Shown: positions 8,803 to 18,150, numbered from the stretch's first letter. The stretch is 64,000 bases of DNA from Streptococcus equi subsp. equi (GCA_900637675.1 LR134389.1:1488001-1552000); one strand, 5' to 3'. The notes: a model not told the origin generated them from the letters alone. Numbers and translations: made by a program.

Positions 8803-9804
8803 ATGCAGCGCAAAGTAACCATCAATGATATTGCTGACTTAGCTAAAACTTCAAAAACAACTGTTTCTTTCTACCTCAACGGTCGATTTGATAAAATGTC
8901 TCAGGAGACAAAAAGCCGGATCAAGGAGGCTATTGAAGCCACCAACTACAAGCCTAGCATTGCAGCTCGCAGTCTCAATGCCAAGGCTACCAAATTGATC
9001 GGTGTGGTTATCGGTGACATCACCAATAGCTTTTCCAACCAGATTGTCAAAGGTATTGAAAGCAAGGCGCAAGAATTTGGTTATCAGATTATCATCGGCA
9101 ACAGCAACTATGATCCTTCACGTGAGGACGAATTGATTGAAAAAATGCTTAACCTAGGTGTAGATGGTTTTATCATTCAACCAACCTCTAACTTTAGAAA
9201 GTATTCACGCATCATCGAAGTGAAAAAAAAGCGCATGGTTTTCTTTGACAGTCAGCTCTATGAGCATCGTACAAACTGGGTCAAGACCAACAATTATGAC
9301 GCTGTTTATGACACCATTCAGCAATGCATCACCAAAGGCTATCAAAGCTTTATCATGGTTACTGGCAATCCTAATTTGCTGAGCACACGCATCGAGCGTG
9401 CCTCTGGTTTTATTGATGTTTTAGAGGCTAACCAGCTCCAGTATCGTCAAATGATCATCGATGAAAACCAAACCAGCTCTCAAGAAATTGCTCAGTTTCT
9501 ACAAGGCGCATTTGATAAGGAACGTCACAATCTGGTATTTGTCCCAAACTGCTGGGCTCTGCCTAAGGTTTTTACTGCCATGAAGGCACTAAAGGTATCA
9601 TTGCCCGAAACTGGTCTAGTTGGCTTTGATAACATCGAATGGACTCGCTTGTCATCACCAAGTATTACCACTATTATCCAGCCTGCTTACGAAGAAGGGG
9701 AGCAAGCAACCAGCATTTTGATTGATGATATCGAAGGGCATAGCAAGGAAGCCAAGCAACAAATTTTTGATTGTCAGGTTAATTGGCAAGAATCAACCTT
9801 CTAA
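8803..9804 (+). CDS. regR: LacI-family repressor of hyaluronan utilisation
   Basis: This 333-residue LacI/GalR regulator has an N-terminal helix-turn-helix (VTINDIADLAKTSKTTVSFY, residues 4-23), a hinge helix near 50-60 (PSIAARSLNAKATKLIGVV), and a periplasmic-binding-protein-like effector domain to the end. In pyogenic streptococci RegR represses the PTS-ugl and hyaluronate-lyase operons. Here it follows the PTS operon with its own extended -10 promoter. The paired operator-like palindromes at 4354-4367 and 4603-4616 are its likely targets. The effector is unknown from sequence and is presumably a hyaluronan-derived sugar or its phosphate. Confidence 0.9.
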   Translation: MQRKVTINDIADLAKTSKTTVSFYLNGRFDKMSQETKSRIKEAIEATNYKPSIAARSLNAKATKLIGVVIGDITNSFSNQIVKGIESKAQEFGYQIIIGNSNYDPSREDELIEKMLNLGVDGFIIQPTSNFRKYSRIIEVKKKRMVFFDSQLYEHRTNWVKTNNYDAVYDTIQQCITKGYQSFIMVTGNPNLLSTRIERASGFIDVLEANQLQYRQMIIDENQTSSQEIAQFLQGAFDKERHNLVFVPNCWALPKVFTAMKALKVSLPETGLVGFDNIEWTRLSSPSITTIIQPAYEEGEQATSILIDDIEGHSKEAKQQIFDCQVNWQESTF

Positions 9805-9954
9805 CAGGATTTTTTCGCCTTCTAGACCTTAAAAAATCAGCCATTCTAATAACGATGACAAAGTAACACGAGGCTTAACGCTTGTTTGCTAGCATCAGAA
9901 AAAACACATAAATCAGCCTGAACTACCCGGTTGATGAAACAATAAACCATTAAG

Positions 9955-10220
9955 CAACGGTCTTATTCCTCATACCAAGAGGAGCAAGGCCGTTTTGACG
10001 TTTTTGACAATGGTCGTTATTGTAAACGTAACGGTAGTGTATTACTGACAGGCTCTTCAAAAAAGCTGTCGTCCTTAGGTCATACGAGGCCTTCTTTTAC
10101 AAGCGACTGCTACTTCTTCACTACTAGTGTGATCTTTTAGCCAATTTCTGAGAACATCATCAGTAAAATCTCGCACCTGCCAATAATGGCAAGCAAGCTT
10201 TTTTGACCAGCAAGTTAATC
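9955..10220 (-). pseudogene. IS3-family transposase remnant
   Basis: On the minus strand from about 10043 down to 9959 a fragment reads IHYRYVYNN, then QKRQNGLAPLGMRNKT. This matches the C-terminal end of IS3-family transposases (YI.YYN..R.Q.RLNGLAP.EYRNK). Upstream sequence to about 10220 is degraded and frame-broken. The wider gap 9805-10393 otherwise holds no supported gene. A related remnant lies at 42715-42930. Confidence 0.6.
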
Positions 10221-10393
10221 ATGTATCACTTGTGACTTCAACTCTTAACTGTTTGTCCTTTCAAGTCTACTATAAGAGGAATGAATTCCCAAAAAGATTC
10301 ATCAGTTGCTATTATTTAGGTAAGAGCTATAAGCACAATGGCTATTATCCTGTGATATAATAAAAGACATAAGGGTTATAAAGGAGAAATTGT

Positions 10394-10660
10394 ATGAGTG
10401 ATACCATTACATCAAGCCCTGTGGCTGCTTCTGCTGCTATTAGTGAATTGGTAGGTGTAGACACCAGTAGGGTTCACCAACAGTCCGTTGCATTTAGTGT
10501 GACCAAGGGTATTGCAGGTATGGAAAAGGGACGTCAGGTCTCTAATCAACTGCTGCAGGCTGTCAGCGACTTTAGTCAGGCAGTCCTTATTCAGGCTAAT
10601 AAATTTCCTCAGCTTGCGGCCAAATTAGAGAAAAGAGACCTAGAGGAAGCAACAAGATAG
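10394..10660 (+). CDS. Small WXG100-like type VII secretion partner (TIGR04197-like)
   Basis: This is an 88-residue helical protein rich in Ala, Ser and Gln, with two predicted helices around a short turn. It resembles the small TIGR04197-type proteins encoded just upstream of LXG toxins in Firmicutes, which act as targeting partners for type VII secretion. A strong AAAGGAGAAA ribosome site precedes the ATG. It is the first gene of a four-gene cassette (small protein, coiled-coil protein, LXG toxin, membrane protein). It is the only one of the four that appears unbroken. Family assignment is from pattern and context. Confidence 0.68.
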   Translation: MSDTITSSPVAASAAISELVGVDTSRVHQQSVAFSVTKGIAGMEKGRQVSNQLLQAVSDFSQAVLIQANKFPQLAAKLEKRDLEEATR

Positions 10661-10671
10661 GGGAATAAGTC

Positions 10672-11031
10672 ATGATCAAAGAAGAATCTGAAGAAAAATT
10701 TCTTGCCCTAACCCGACAGATCAATGAGCTGGAGTGGCTAGAGGAGGATCTTTTGTCGATGAAACGACGGCATGAACAAGCAGTCTCGGAGATTCAAGCA
10801 GACTGTCAGCACCTCTCTTTTGCCCTTGAGTCCCTATTGAACCATATGCCTGAGGACTAAGCTGGAAAGTACGCAGAGCAAGAGGCCAATGACCACTTGA
10901 TCAGACAAATGGATCGCTATGTTGATGAGCATCTGGATCACGTGTCAATCTATACGATGGGGGTTCGTCGTAGACTAGAGAGGGACAAAGAAGAGCTTAT
11001 CGGTGAAAGGAGCCGTTTACGATGGGAGTGA
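10672..11031 (+). pseudogene. DUF3958-like coiled-coil LXG partner with an in-frame stop
   Basis: Translation from 10672 runs 62 residues to a TAA at 10858-10860. The same frame then continues open for another 56 codons (GKYAEQEANDHLIRQMDRY onward) to a TGA at 11029-11031. The combined product of about 119 residues has the size and charged coiled-coil character of the second LXG-partner protein (DUF3958 type). A single C-to-T change from CAA would create this stop. It overlaps the LXG start by 10 bases, as expected for a coupled pair. The 62-residue product might still be made. Confidence 0.65.
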
Positions 11032-12428
11032 CCTACAGTGCAGCAGAGTCAAAGGCCTTGATTCAAGCCATGACAAACAATATCCAAATAGCCAATGAAA
11101 TAACGGACAGGTTATCAAGTGGTTGCGACCATCTCATTGCTAGTCTGGATTCGGGAGAGCTACAGGGAGCAGCCTATACAGCAGGTAGGGGACTTTTTAC
11201 AGCGATCATCATTCCCTCTATCAAAAAGCTACAAGCAGCGATTGATGCTATCCAAGTGGAGTTGACCACCTATCAAAGGGCAGATGCTCAGATTGCCAGA
11301 TACGGAACCCTGGATCGTGATCACTTAACCGAGCTGAAGAGGCTAAGAGAACGGCAAGTGCAAGTGATCCAAGCACAGATTGATGAAAACGAATCGTTTA
11401 TGAAGCAGGTCAGTAGTCTTTTAACCGGAGACTATGGCACCCTTTGGTCTGATACCTCTACACTATACCATGCCAAAAACCAGCTGGAAATAGGGATTCG
11501 AGATGTTACGACCAAATTGGAAAGCCTTGAATGGTTTCTAACTCAAACCTCAGACTGCTTTAGGGACAGCTTAGTTATTTTGCGGTTAGCCATTCAGGGC
11601 GCAACACAGCTCAGTCAGGTCTTCATGAGCAGCGACGGCAGCTACTCGACTGCTGGCCTAGATATGAGCTGGGTGACTAGCCTGAAGAATCAAAAGATTA
11701 GCCCTGTCAATGCCTCAAAGTACACTCAAAACCATTATCACAACATACTGACTCAGACCATTAAAACCATCAAAAGCAGCTCTGAAAGGCCACTACAAAA
11801 ATCAGAGCGACTTGTAGCTGCCTATGAGGATTACCTCTATTTTCTCAATAAAACAGCCTTTGATGACTATTGGAAGGCGAGAAGCAATTATGATGGAGAG
11901 TGAGACCTTAAAAATAATAAATATGCAAAGGAAATTGAGGAAGACCTAGGGAAAAAATTACAATCGTCGGGTATTAATTTTCGTTTGATTGTCAACAAGA
12001 TGGGAGATGATATCCTATCAGTGAATGTCAATGCTCCCTACCTTTCACAGGTAGCTGGAAGTCAATTAAGTGCTGCAATACTTGACAACAAACAATTTTA
12101 TGACCTTGTCAATACGGGTCAGCCCTTGGATTTGAAGTCAAGGACCTATCATGGCCATAACTATTCTGTCTGGTCAAGACAGTGGGAATCAGAATTGCCA
12201 GGCGACTATGCTGGCAACTACCTCTATGGTTATGTTGGTACAGGCTTTTTAGATGCTTCAGGGACTTATTTAAAAACGGCGGCTGAGATTGCCCAGGTCT
12301 TTTCTGATAAGGATATACCAAAGTGGTTAAAGAACTTATCATCAGGTCACTATGGAGACAATGAGGGTGATACTCAAATGATCCAAGCAGGTATAGATGG
12401 TTATATGAAAAGGAAGAAGTCAAAATGA
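11022..12428 (+). pseudogene. LXG polymorphic toxin split by an in-frame TGA, type-44-like C-terminal domain
   Basis: The first part, 293 residues from 11022, is a helical LXG-type domain for type VII secretion. It ends at TGA 11901-11903. The very same frame stays open from 11904 to 12428 (KYAKEIEEDLGKKLQ and onward), giving an original protein of about 469 residues. The C-terminal end carries GDYAGNYLYGYVGTGF, a helical segment, and YGDNEGDTQMIQAGIDGY. This resembles the polymorphic toxin type 44 family. A C-to-T change of CGA would explain the stop. The toxin tip is therefore probably not made, unless it is read through or started internally near 11985. The activity of type 44 domains is not something I can state. 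Confidence 0.68.
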
Positions 12429-12930
12429 AGCGAAAAATCCTGTTATTAATGATGTTGCTGGTAGGTGTTTTCATCTTCTCCAAACGCTATGAGCTTTACT
12501 ATTTTTTCAAGGAAAAGAATATCTAAGGCCAAATGAGAGTATAGAGCTTGCGGTGAGACCAAAGTATGAACAAATAGAATATTCCTCTGACCTATACCTA
12601 GAAAGCGACGAAAAAGTGCTACTGAAGCTAGAAGGTCGTGATATATGGTCTGAATATATTTATAGACGGACAGACAGCTATCTTAGTAAGATAGGATATC
12701 GGTATTCTATAACAGAACAGGTTATTGAAAAATACGATTCCACTAAGGATAATGGTGTAGTTATTGTAGAAGCTGGACACAAGGGAGCTACTATTGATGG
12801 AGATGGCCTCATCGTTCCCTTGAAGGGGAAGAGAAAATATAGTGTGACAGAAGATCATGACTATAGTATCACCATTACCAACCTGTCCGATCAGCCGGTT
12901 GCTTTTAGAGCAATAGTAGCAGATAGGTAG
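12425..12930 (+). pseudogene. Small membrane-anchored protein next to LXG toxin, frame-broken (candidate immunity protein)
   Basis: ATG 12425 overlaps the toxin stop by four bases. It begins a hydrophobic N-terminal helix (KRKILLLMMLLVGVFIFSK) ending at a premature stop at 12526. The frame is lost in a six-T run at 12502-12507. With one more T it reads on without a break (FQGKEYLRPNESIELAVRPK) into a 125-residue beta-rich, exported domain ending at 12930. Position directly after the toxin suggests immunity to it, which would act outside the membrane. No family is recognised. Confidence 0.6.
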
Positions 12931-12997
12931 TATGTGCGCATGAACTGCTTTAGGTTTTTCTGTTATTGATTTTAGATTTTTGTTAGGCATAGAAAAG

Positions 12998-13068
12998 CTC
13001 CCCTTATAGCTTCTAGTGATGGTTTGTTGGGTCACTGTTTGCTATAGGGGGAGTCTATTATTTTTTAA
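12998..13068. terminator. Long inverted repeat, probable bidirectional terminator
   Basis: CTCCCCTTATAGC (12998-13010) pairs with GCTATAGGGGGAG (13041-13053) at 12 of 13 positions around a 30-base loop, followed by a T-rich tract. It lies between the convergent toxin cassette and the ATPase gene. Confidence 0.6.
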
Positions 13069-13128
13069 CTATGAACGTCAGACCTTTTTGTTAGTTTGAA
13101 AGTGTTCTTATCTTTTTGCTAATGACGC

Positions 13129-15810
13129 TTAAATCGCTTTGTCATCTTGACCAAGTGAGCGCTGAATAGCCTTGACAAGCTCAACAAGCACAACCATCAA
13201 GAGACTTCCAACAATAACAACTAGCCATTGTGTAAGGGTCAAATGAGTCACATGAAAGAATTTGTTAAAGCCAGGGACAACAACTGTAGCCATCAAGGCA
13301 ACAAAGGCTACTGGGATAGAATAGTTAAATAATTTATTCTTAAATAATCCAACTGTAAAGATAGACTGATAAACGGACTTAACATTATAAGCATGCACCA
13401 GCTGAATGAGACCAAGTGTTACATAAGCCATCGTTAAAGCATCGGCATGCACGTCATGGTAGCTTGTATGCTCTGGGAACATCAAGGCAAAGCCATAAAC
13501 ACCAAGCACTAGGATTGTCTGAAGGGCACCCTGATACAGAATAGCTTCTTTTACACCACCGTCAAAGAAGCTTGATTGGCGTCCACGAGGCTTGTGCTTC
13601 ATGACACCAGGCTCAGCAGGCTCAACACCAAGAGCGATCGCTGGCAGCGTATCTGTTACCAGATTAATCCAAAGCAGGTGAACCGGCTGAAGCACGTCCC
13701 AGCCAAATAAGGTAGCAAGAAAGATCGTAAAGACCTCAGCCATGTTGGCAGAAAGCAGGTACTGAATTGTTTTTTGAATGTTTGAAAAGACCTTACGTCC
13801 TTCTTCAACGGCAACAATAATAGTTGCAAAGTTATCATCGGCAAGGACCATATCAGAAGCTCCCTTAGAAACCTCTGTACCTGTAATCCCCATACCAATA
13901 CCAATATCAGCTGTTTTAAGAGACGGCGCATCATTGACACCATCACCAGTCATAGCAACAACCTTACCTTCATTTTGCCAAGCCTTAACGATACGAACCT
14001 TATGCTCTGGAGATACACGCGCATAAACAGAATATTGTCTAAAGACCTTTTGGAAGGCTTCGTCAGACAGCTCATTGAGCTCAGCACCCGTAAAGACATG
14101 GTCAACACCATCTTCTTCGATAATGCCAAGACGCTTGGCAATAGCTTCCGCTGTATCCTGGTGGTCACCAGTAATCATGATCGGACGAATACCAGCCTCC
14201 TTAGCCACCTTAACAGCCTGAGCCGCTTCAGGGCGCTCTGGGTCAATCATGCCAACAAGCCCTGAGAAAATCAGCTCTGCTTCGACCACCTCTGTTTCAA
14301 GTACTGGAATCACTTCTGTGTATTTGTAAGCCATCATCAAGACACGAAGGGCTTGCTTAGCCAAGTCCTTATTAGTAGCCAGAATCGTTTGCTTATCAGC
14401 CTCTGTAATCGGACGAATATCTCCATTTTCTTCAATTTGAGTGACACGTTTTAACAGCTGGTCAGGAGCACCCTTAACAGCGATGAAGTATCTGCCATCA
14501 GCTTGCTTGTGAATGGTTGACATCAGCTTACGGTCAGAATCAAATGGTAATTCTGCCACACGAGGTTCTGAAACAAGAGCCTCACGCACATCAAAGCGAT
14601 GATCTAAGCCAAATTGCACCAAGGCAGTCTCTGTAGGATCACCAATCAGCTTACCTGCTGGATCAACCTTAGTATCATTGGCAAAATTCATCACACGAAG
14701 GGTATTGTTGTCAAAGGCAATATCAGCTGATGACTCTTGAAGTGCCCCGTTAGTATAAACCTTTTCAACTGTCATCTGGTTCATGGTCAAGGTACCAGTT
14801 TTATCTGAGGCGATAATTTCAGTTGAACCAAGGGTTTCGACCGCAGGCAATTTACGGATAATAGCGTTACGCTTTGCTAGCACCTGTGTTCCAAGAGAAA
14901 GCACAACCGTAACAATAGCTGGAAGCCCCTCTGGAATGGCAGCAACCGCAAGCGCCACTGATGTCATCAAGCCTTCAAGTGGGCGCTGACCACGTAAAAA
15001 GACACCAACTGCAAAGGTCACAGCTGCAATCACAAGAATAGCATAGGTTAAAATCTTAGATAGATTGTCAAGGTTTTGCTTTAGCGGTGTGTCTGTCTCA
15101 TCAGCATTAGCCAGCATGCCAGCGATATGGCCTACCTCAGTGTACATACCGGTGTTTGTGACAACCCCCATACCGCGTCCATAGGTAACGTTTGAGTTTT
15201 GGTAGCCCATGTTAACACGATCACCAATACCAGCATCAGCAGAAACCTCTCTTGACAGGTCCTTTTCAACTGGAACTGACTCACCAGTAAGAGCAGCTTC
15301 CTCAATTTTTAAGGAATTGACCTCTAACAAACGCATATCAGCTGGCACCACATCTCCTGCCTCTAGCAGGACAATGTCGCCAGGGACAAGCTCTTTAGAG
15401 TCAACCTCAATCACATGACCATCACGACGCACACGTGCTAAGGGACTAGACATGGATTTTAAGGCCTCAATCGCTGCCTCTGCCTGCCCTTCCTGATAAA
15501 CCCCGAAGGCTGCATTTAAGATAACAACAGCTAAAATAATGATGGCATCTGTCAAGCCCTCCATCCCTTCTGTTACCACAGAAAGAAAGGCCGCTGCAAC
15601 CAAAATAATAATCATCAAATCCTTAAACTGATCAAGGAATTTCATGAACAGGCTGCGCTTTTCACCCTCGTCAAGCTCATTACGCCCATAAGCTGCTAGG
15701 CGCTGCTGTGCCTCTGTACTCGTTAGCCCCTTACGACTAGACTCTAATTGAGCTAATACTGTTTCTTCACTTTGCGTATAGAACGCTTCATGTCTTTGTT
15801 CTTTCGACAA
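13129..15810 (-). CDS. mgtA: P2-type cation-transporting ATPase under riboswitch control
   Basis: This 893-residue protein has the complete P-type ATPase order: an N-terminal cation-ATPase domain, TGES at 175-178, PEGLP around 293 in M4, the phosphorylation site DKTGTLT with Asp336, a nucleotide-binding domain, MTGDGVNDAPSL, and six C-terminal helices. It resembles the pneumococcal pump described as CaxP (calcium) and MgtA (manganese export). The upstream yybP-ykoY riboswitch points to manganese detoxification. A GGAGGGA site precedes the ATG. Older annotation would call it PacL or calcium ATPase. The metal cannot be fixed from sequence alone. Confidence 0.88.
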   Translation of the reverse strand: MSKEQRHEAFYTQSEETVLAQLESSRKGLTSTEAQQRLAAYGRNELDEGEKRSLFMKFLDQFKDLMIIILVAAAFLSVVTEGMEGLTDAIIILAVVILNAAFGVYQEGQAEAAIEALKSMSSPLARVRRDGHVIEVDSKELVPGDIVLLEAGDVVPADMRLLEVNSLKIEEAALTGESVPVEKDLSREVSADAGIGDRVNMGYQNSNVTYGRGMGVVTNTGMYTEVGHIAGMLANADETDTPLKQNLDNLSKILTYAILVIAAVTFAVGVFLRGQRPLEGLMTSVALAVAAIPEGLPAIVTVVLSLGTQVLAKRNAIIRKLPAVETLGSTEIIASDKTGTLTMNQMTVEKVYTNGALQESSADIAFDNNTLRVMNFANDTKVDPAGKLIGDPTETALVQFGLDHRFDVREALVSEPRVAELPFDSDRKLMSTIHKQADGRYFIAVKGAPDQLLKRVTQIEENGDIRPITEADKQTILATNKDLAKQALRVLMMAYKYTEVIPVLETEVVEAELIFSGLVGMIDPERPEAAQAVKVAKEAGIRPIMITGDHQDTAEAIAKRLGIIEEDGVDHVFTGAELNELSDEAFQKVFRQYSVYARVSPEHKVRIVKAWQNEGKVVAMTGDGVNDAPSLKTADIGIGMGITGTEVSKGASDMVLADDNFATIIVAVEEGRKVFSNIQKTIQYLLSANMAEVFTIFLATLFGWDVLQPVHLLWINLVTDTLPAIALGVEPAEPGVMKHKPRGRQSSFFDGGVKEAILYQGALQTILVLGVYGFALMFPEHTSYHDVHADALTMAYVTLGLIQLVHAYNVKSVYQSIFTVGLFKNKLFNYSIPVAFVALMATVVVPGFNKFFHVTHLTLTQWLVVIVGSLLMVVLVELVKAIQRSLGQDDKAI

Positions 15811-15848
15811 ATTGGTCCCTCCTTGGTCTTTTTATGCTTTATTCAACT

Positions 15849-15880
15849 AAAAAGACCTGTTTATTTTTCTTAAACAAGTC
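15849..15880 (-). terminator. Riboswitch expression-platform terminator
   Basis: On the minus strand GACTTGTTTA (15880-15871) pairs with TAAACAGGTC (15863-15854) and is followed by five Ts. The 5' arm overlaps the conserved 3' end of the aptamer, so ligand-stabilised aptamer folding would compete with termination. Confidence 0.8.
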
Positions 15881-15960
15881 TCGCTGTTTCAGATTGTACC
15901 GGAAATCGAAATTCCGTATTGACGACACAATCACGGCTAACCGTCTGCTACTCCCTTGAT
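15876..15960 (-). promoter_or_regulatory. yybP-ykoY family (Mn2+) riboswitch aptamer
   Basis: The minus strand carries ATCAAGGGAGTAGCAGACGG at the 5' end, GTCGTCAATACGG in the middle, a CCGG element, and AACAGCGAGACTTG at the 3' end. These match the conserved blocks of the yybP-ykoY element in the right order and spacing. This class senses manganese and, when bound, turns on exporters. It lies 5' of the P-type ATPase with a terminator hairpin in between. Confidence 0.85.
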
Positions 15961-15969
15961 ATAGTCACT

Positions 15970-15998
15970 ATTATAATAAAATGATGACCAAAAAACAA
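15970..15998 (-). promoter_or_regulatory. Promoter of the riboswitch-ATPase transcript
   Basis: Minus strand TTGTTT (15998-15993), 17-base spacer and TATAAT (15975-15970). Transcription would start a few bases before the aptamer. Confidence 0.7.
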
Positions 15999-16157
15999 GA
16001 AAAAAACAAGGAAATATTTTTTAAAAGCCCCAAATCATCTGATGATTTTCAGAGCAAAGGTAACTGATGACCAAGCTTAGACTATCATTACCGAGATACA
16101 GACAGCAGACACAGGCTGTCATCTTAGGAGACTAACAAAGGACTTCCTCTGCTGAGA

Positions 16158-16544
16158 TCAATACCACTTGATCTCCAAATGATAATGAGCAAAGGCCGTC
16201 TCAGTGCTGGGCTGTAATAAAGCATAATCTAGGGTCACTGTCTGCTGGCCATGATCCAAGTGAAAATGGCTCGTATCTGTCAAAAATTGCTGGATCCCTA
16301 CAGGCGTCGGAATAGCGATCAAGGCTTTTTTGTTAGCAAGAAACCTCATCACAGACTGAGGCTTTGAAAAGCGACTCATCGTTAGCTCAGCAGCATTGAA
16401 CTTAATCACTACCCTTTCGTTGTTATTATTTTGATAAATTAGATAGGTAGCATCTGCCTTTTGTCTCAAATCCCCAGTATGAATCTCCTTGATTAGCTCT
16501 GTTTCCTGACCATAGCTGATCTTGTTATTAATTTCAATCTTCAT
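16158..16544 (-). CDS. DUF1934 family beta-barrel protein
   Basis: This 128-residue protein alternates polar and hydrophobic residues through strands and matches the DUF1934 (YwiB-like) calycin-type barrel family seen across Firmicutes. It lies divergent from the HD-hydrolase gene with an 80-base gap, a common streptococcal arrangement. No signal peptide or catalytic motif is visible and the function is unknown. Its start at 16544 is preceded by AGAAAGAAG. Confidence 0.8.
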   Translation of the reverse strand: MKIEINNKISYGQETELIKEIHTGDLRQKADATYLIYQNNNNERVVIKFNAAELTMSRFSKPQSVMRFLANKKALIAIPTPVGIQQFLTDTSHFHLDHGQQTVTLDYALLQPSTETAFAHYHLEIKWY

Positions 16545-16589
16545 GATATCTTCTTTCTCTTGAGTTTTGCTCGTCTATTCTACCAATTT

Positions 16590-16618
16590 CTGACCATTTT
16601 CGCAATTTCTGCTATAAT
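16590..16618 (+). promoter_or_regulatory. Promoter abutting the HD-hydrolase start
   Basis: CTGACC (16590-16595), a 17-base spacer and TATAAT (16613-16618). The start codon follows only six bases after the -10 box, so transcription would begin at or near the ATG itself. Confidence 0.65.
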
Positions 16619-16624
16619 AGAAGC

Positions 16625-17926
16625 ATGAATGAAAAAGTATTTCGTGACCCTGTTCACAACTATATCCACGTTAATCATCAGCTCATTTACGAGCTAATCA
16701 ATACCAAGGAATTTCAACGACTAAGGCGAATTAAGCAGGTGCCAACAACAGCCTTTACCTTTCATGGTGCCGAGCATAGCCGCTTTTCACACTGTCTTGG
16801 TGTCTATGAGATTGCTCGCCGTGTCACAGAGATTTTTGAAGAAAAGTATGCAGACCTTTGGCATAAGGAGGAGAGTCTTGTAACCATGACTGCTGCGCTC
16901 CTGCATGATATTGGCCATGGTGCTTACTCGCACACCTTTGAGACCCTATTTGATACTGATCACGAAGCTGTTACTCAAGATATCATTACCAGTCCAGAAA
17001 CGGAAATTAATGCGATTTTGACGCGCTACTCTCCTGATTTTCCTGACAAGGTAGCTAGTGTTATCAACCACACTTACCCCAATAAACAGGTAGTGCAGCT
17101 GATCTCTAGTCAAATCGACTGCGATCGCATGGATTATCTGCTGCGCGACTCTTACTTTTCTGCGGCTAATTATGGGCAATTTGACCTAATGCGCATTCTT
17201 AGGGTTATTCGACCTGTGAAAGATGGCATAGCTTTTGATCTCAGCGGTATGCATGCCGTAGAGGATTACATTGTCAGCCGCTTTCAAATGTATATGCAGG
17301 TTTATTTTCACCCTGCCAGTCGAGCCGTCGAGCTGATCCTACAAAACTTGCTGAAGCGTGCTAAGGCTCTCTATCCTAGCCAGCAGGACTATTTCCAAAA
17401 GACAGCCCCTGGTCTCATTCCATTTTTTGAAAAAAGTTTCACGCTTGCTGATTATCTTTGCTTAGATGATGGTGTGCTCAATACCTATTTCCAGCAATGG
17501 ATTACTAGTGAGGACCATATCCTGTCAGACCTGTCTAGTCGGTTTATCAATCGAAAAATTTTAAAATCTGTCACCTTTGACCAAGAATCACAACAGGATT
17601 TAGAGCGCTTGCGAAAGCTTGTTGAGTCAGTTGGTTTTGATCCTGATTATTATACAGGTATCCATGTCAATTTTGACCTTCCTTATGATATTTACCGTCC
17701 TGAGCTGGAAAATCCAAGAACCCAAATTGAAATGATTCAAAAAGATGGCAGCAGGGCTGAGCTATCCCAGCTCTCTGCGATTGTCAAAGCTCTCACAGGC
17801 ACAAGCTATGGTGATAGACGCTTTTATTTCCCAAAGGAAATGTTAGAGCTTGATGACCTCTTTACATCAGATAAGGAAGCCTTTATCAGCTATATCTCTA
17901 ACGGACACTTTCATTTTAACAACTAA
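16625..17926 (+). CDS. HD-domain phosphohydrolase (YwfO/dGTPase-like)
   Basis: This 433-residue protein has an N-terminal HD domain: RLRRIKQ, HSRFSHCLGVYE (first His), LLHDIGHGAYSHTFE (His-Asp pair around 100), and DRMDYLLRDSYF carrying the last Asp. The architecture equals the Bacillus YwfO and enterococcal dNTP triphosphohydrolase-like family. The N-terminus MNEKVFRDPVHNYIHV is typical, which supports the start at 16625 despite the lack of a Shine-Dalgarno. The substrate is unproven, and dNTP hydrolysis is the best guess from family. Confidence 0.87.
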   Translation: MNEKVFRDPVHNYIHVNHQLIYELINTKEFQRLRRIKQVPTTAFTFHGAEHSRFSHCLGVYEIARRVTEIFEEKYADLWHKEESLVTMTAALLHDIGHGAYSHTFETLFDTDHEAVTQDIITSPETEINAILTRYSPDFPDKVASVINHTYPNKQVVQLISSQIDCDRMDYLLRDSYFSAANYGQFDLMRILRVIRPVKDGIAFDLSGMHAVEDYIVSRFQMYMQVYFHPASRAVELILQNLLKRAKALYPSQQDYFQKTAPGLIPFFEKSFTLADYLCLDDGVLNTYFQQWITSEDHILSDLSSRFINRKILKSVTFDQESQQDLERLRKLVESVGFDPDYYTGIHVNFDLPYDIYRPELENPRTQIEMIQKDGSRAELSQLSAIVKALTGTSYGDRRFYFPKEMLELDDLFTSDKEAFISYISNGHFHFNN

Positions 17927-17931
17927 GGACC

Positions 17932-17954
17932 AGCCAAGGTCCTTTTGGCTTTTT
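17932..17954 (+). terminator. Rho-independent terminator after HD-hydrolase gene
   Basis: AGCCAA (17932-17937) pairs with TTGGCT (17945-17950), followed by four Ts. It lies just after the stop at 17926. Confidence 0.6.
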
Positions 17955-18150
17955 CATCACGCTCTAGATTTAAAATGGTATATTACCCGATAAGGACAGC
18001 TAGAGCTCTGACAAGCACAAGCCACCAAACACAGCAGAGCCTTTAATATTGCCAAAATCTCTTTTGTTTTCATGACAAAAGAACCTATTTTTAGTAAGAT
18101 AGAAGGTGGCAAATCATTGATTACAAATCAGAACAACCAAGGAGAATTCC

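Noticed and set aside
11901..11903. TGA in the LXG gene as selenocysteine or programmed read-through
   Set aside because: No selenocysteine hairpin is visible after it, streptococci lack the pathway, and the neighbouring gene has a similar internal stop, so simple decay is more likely.
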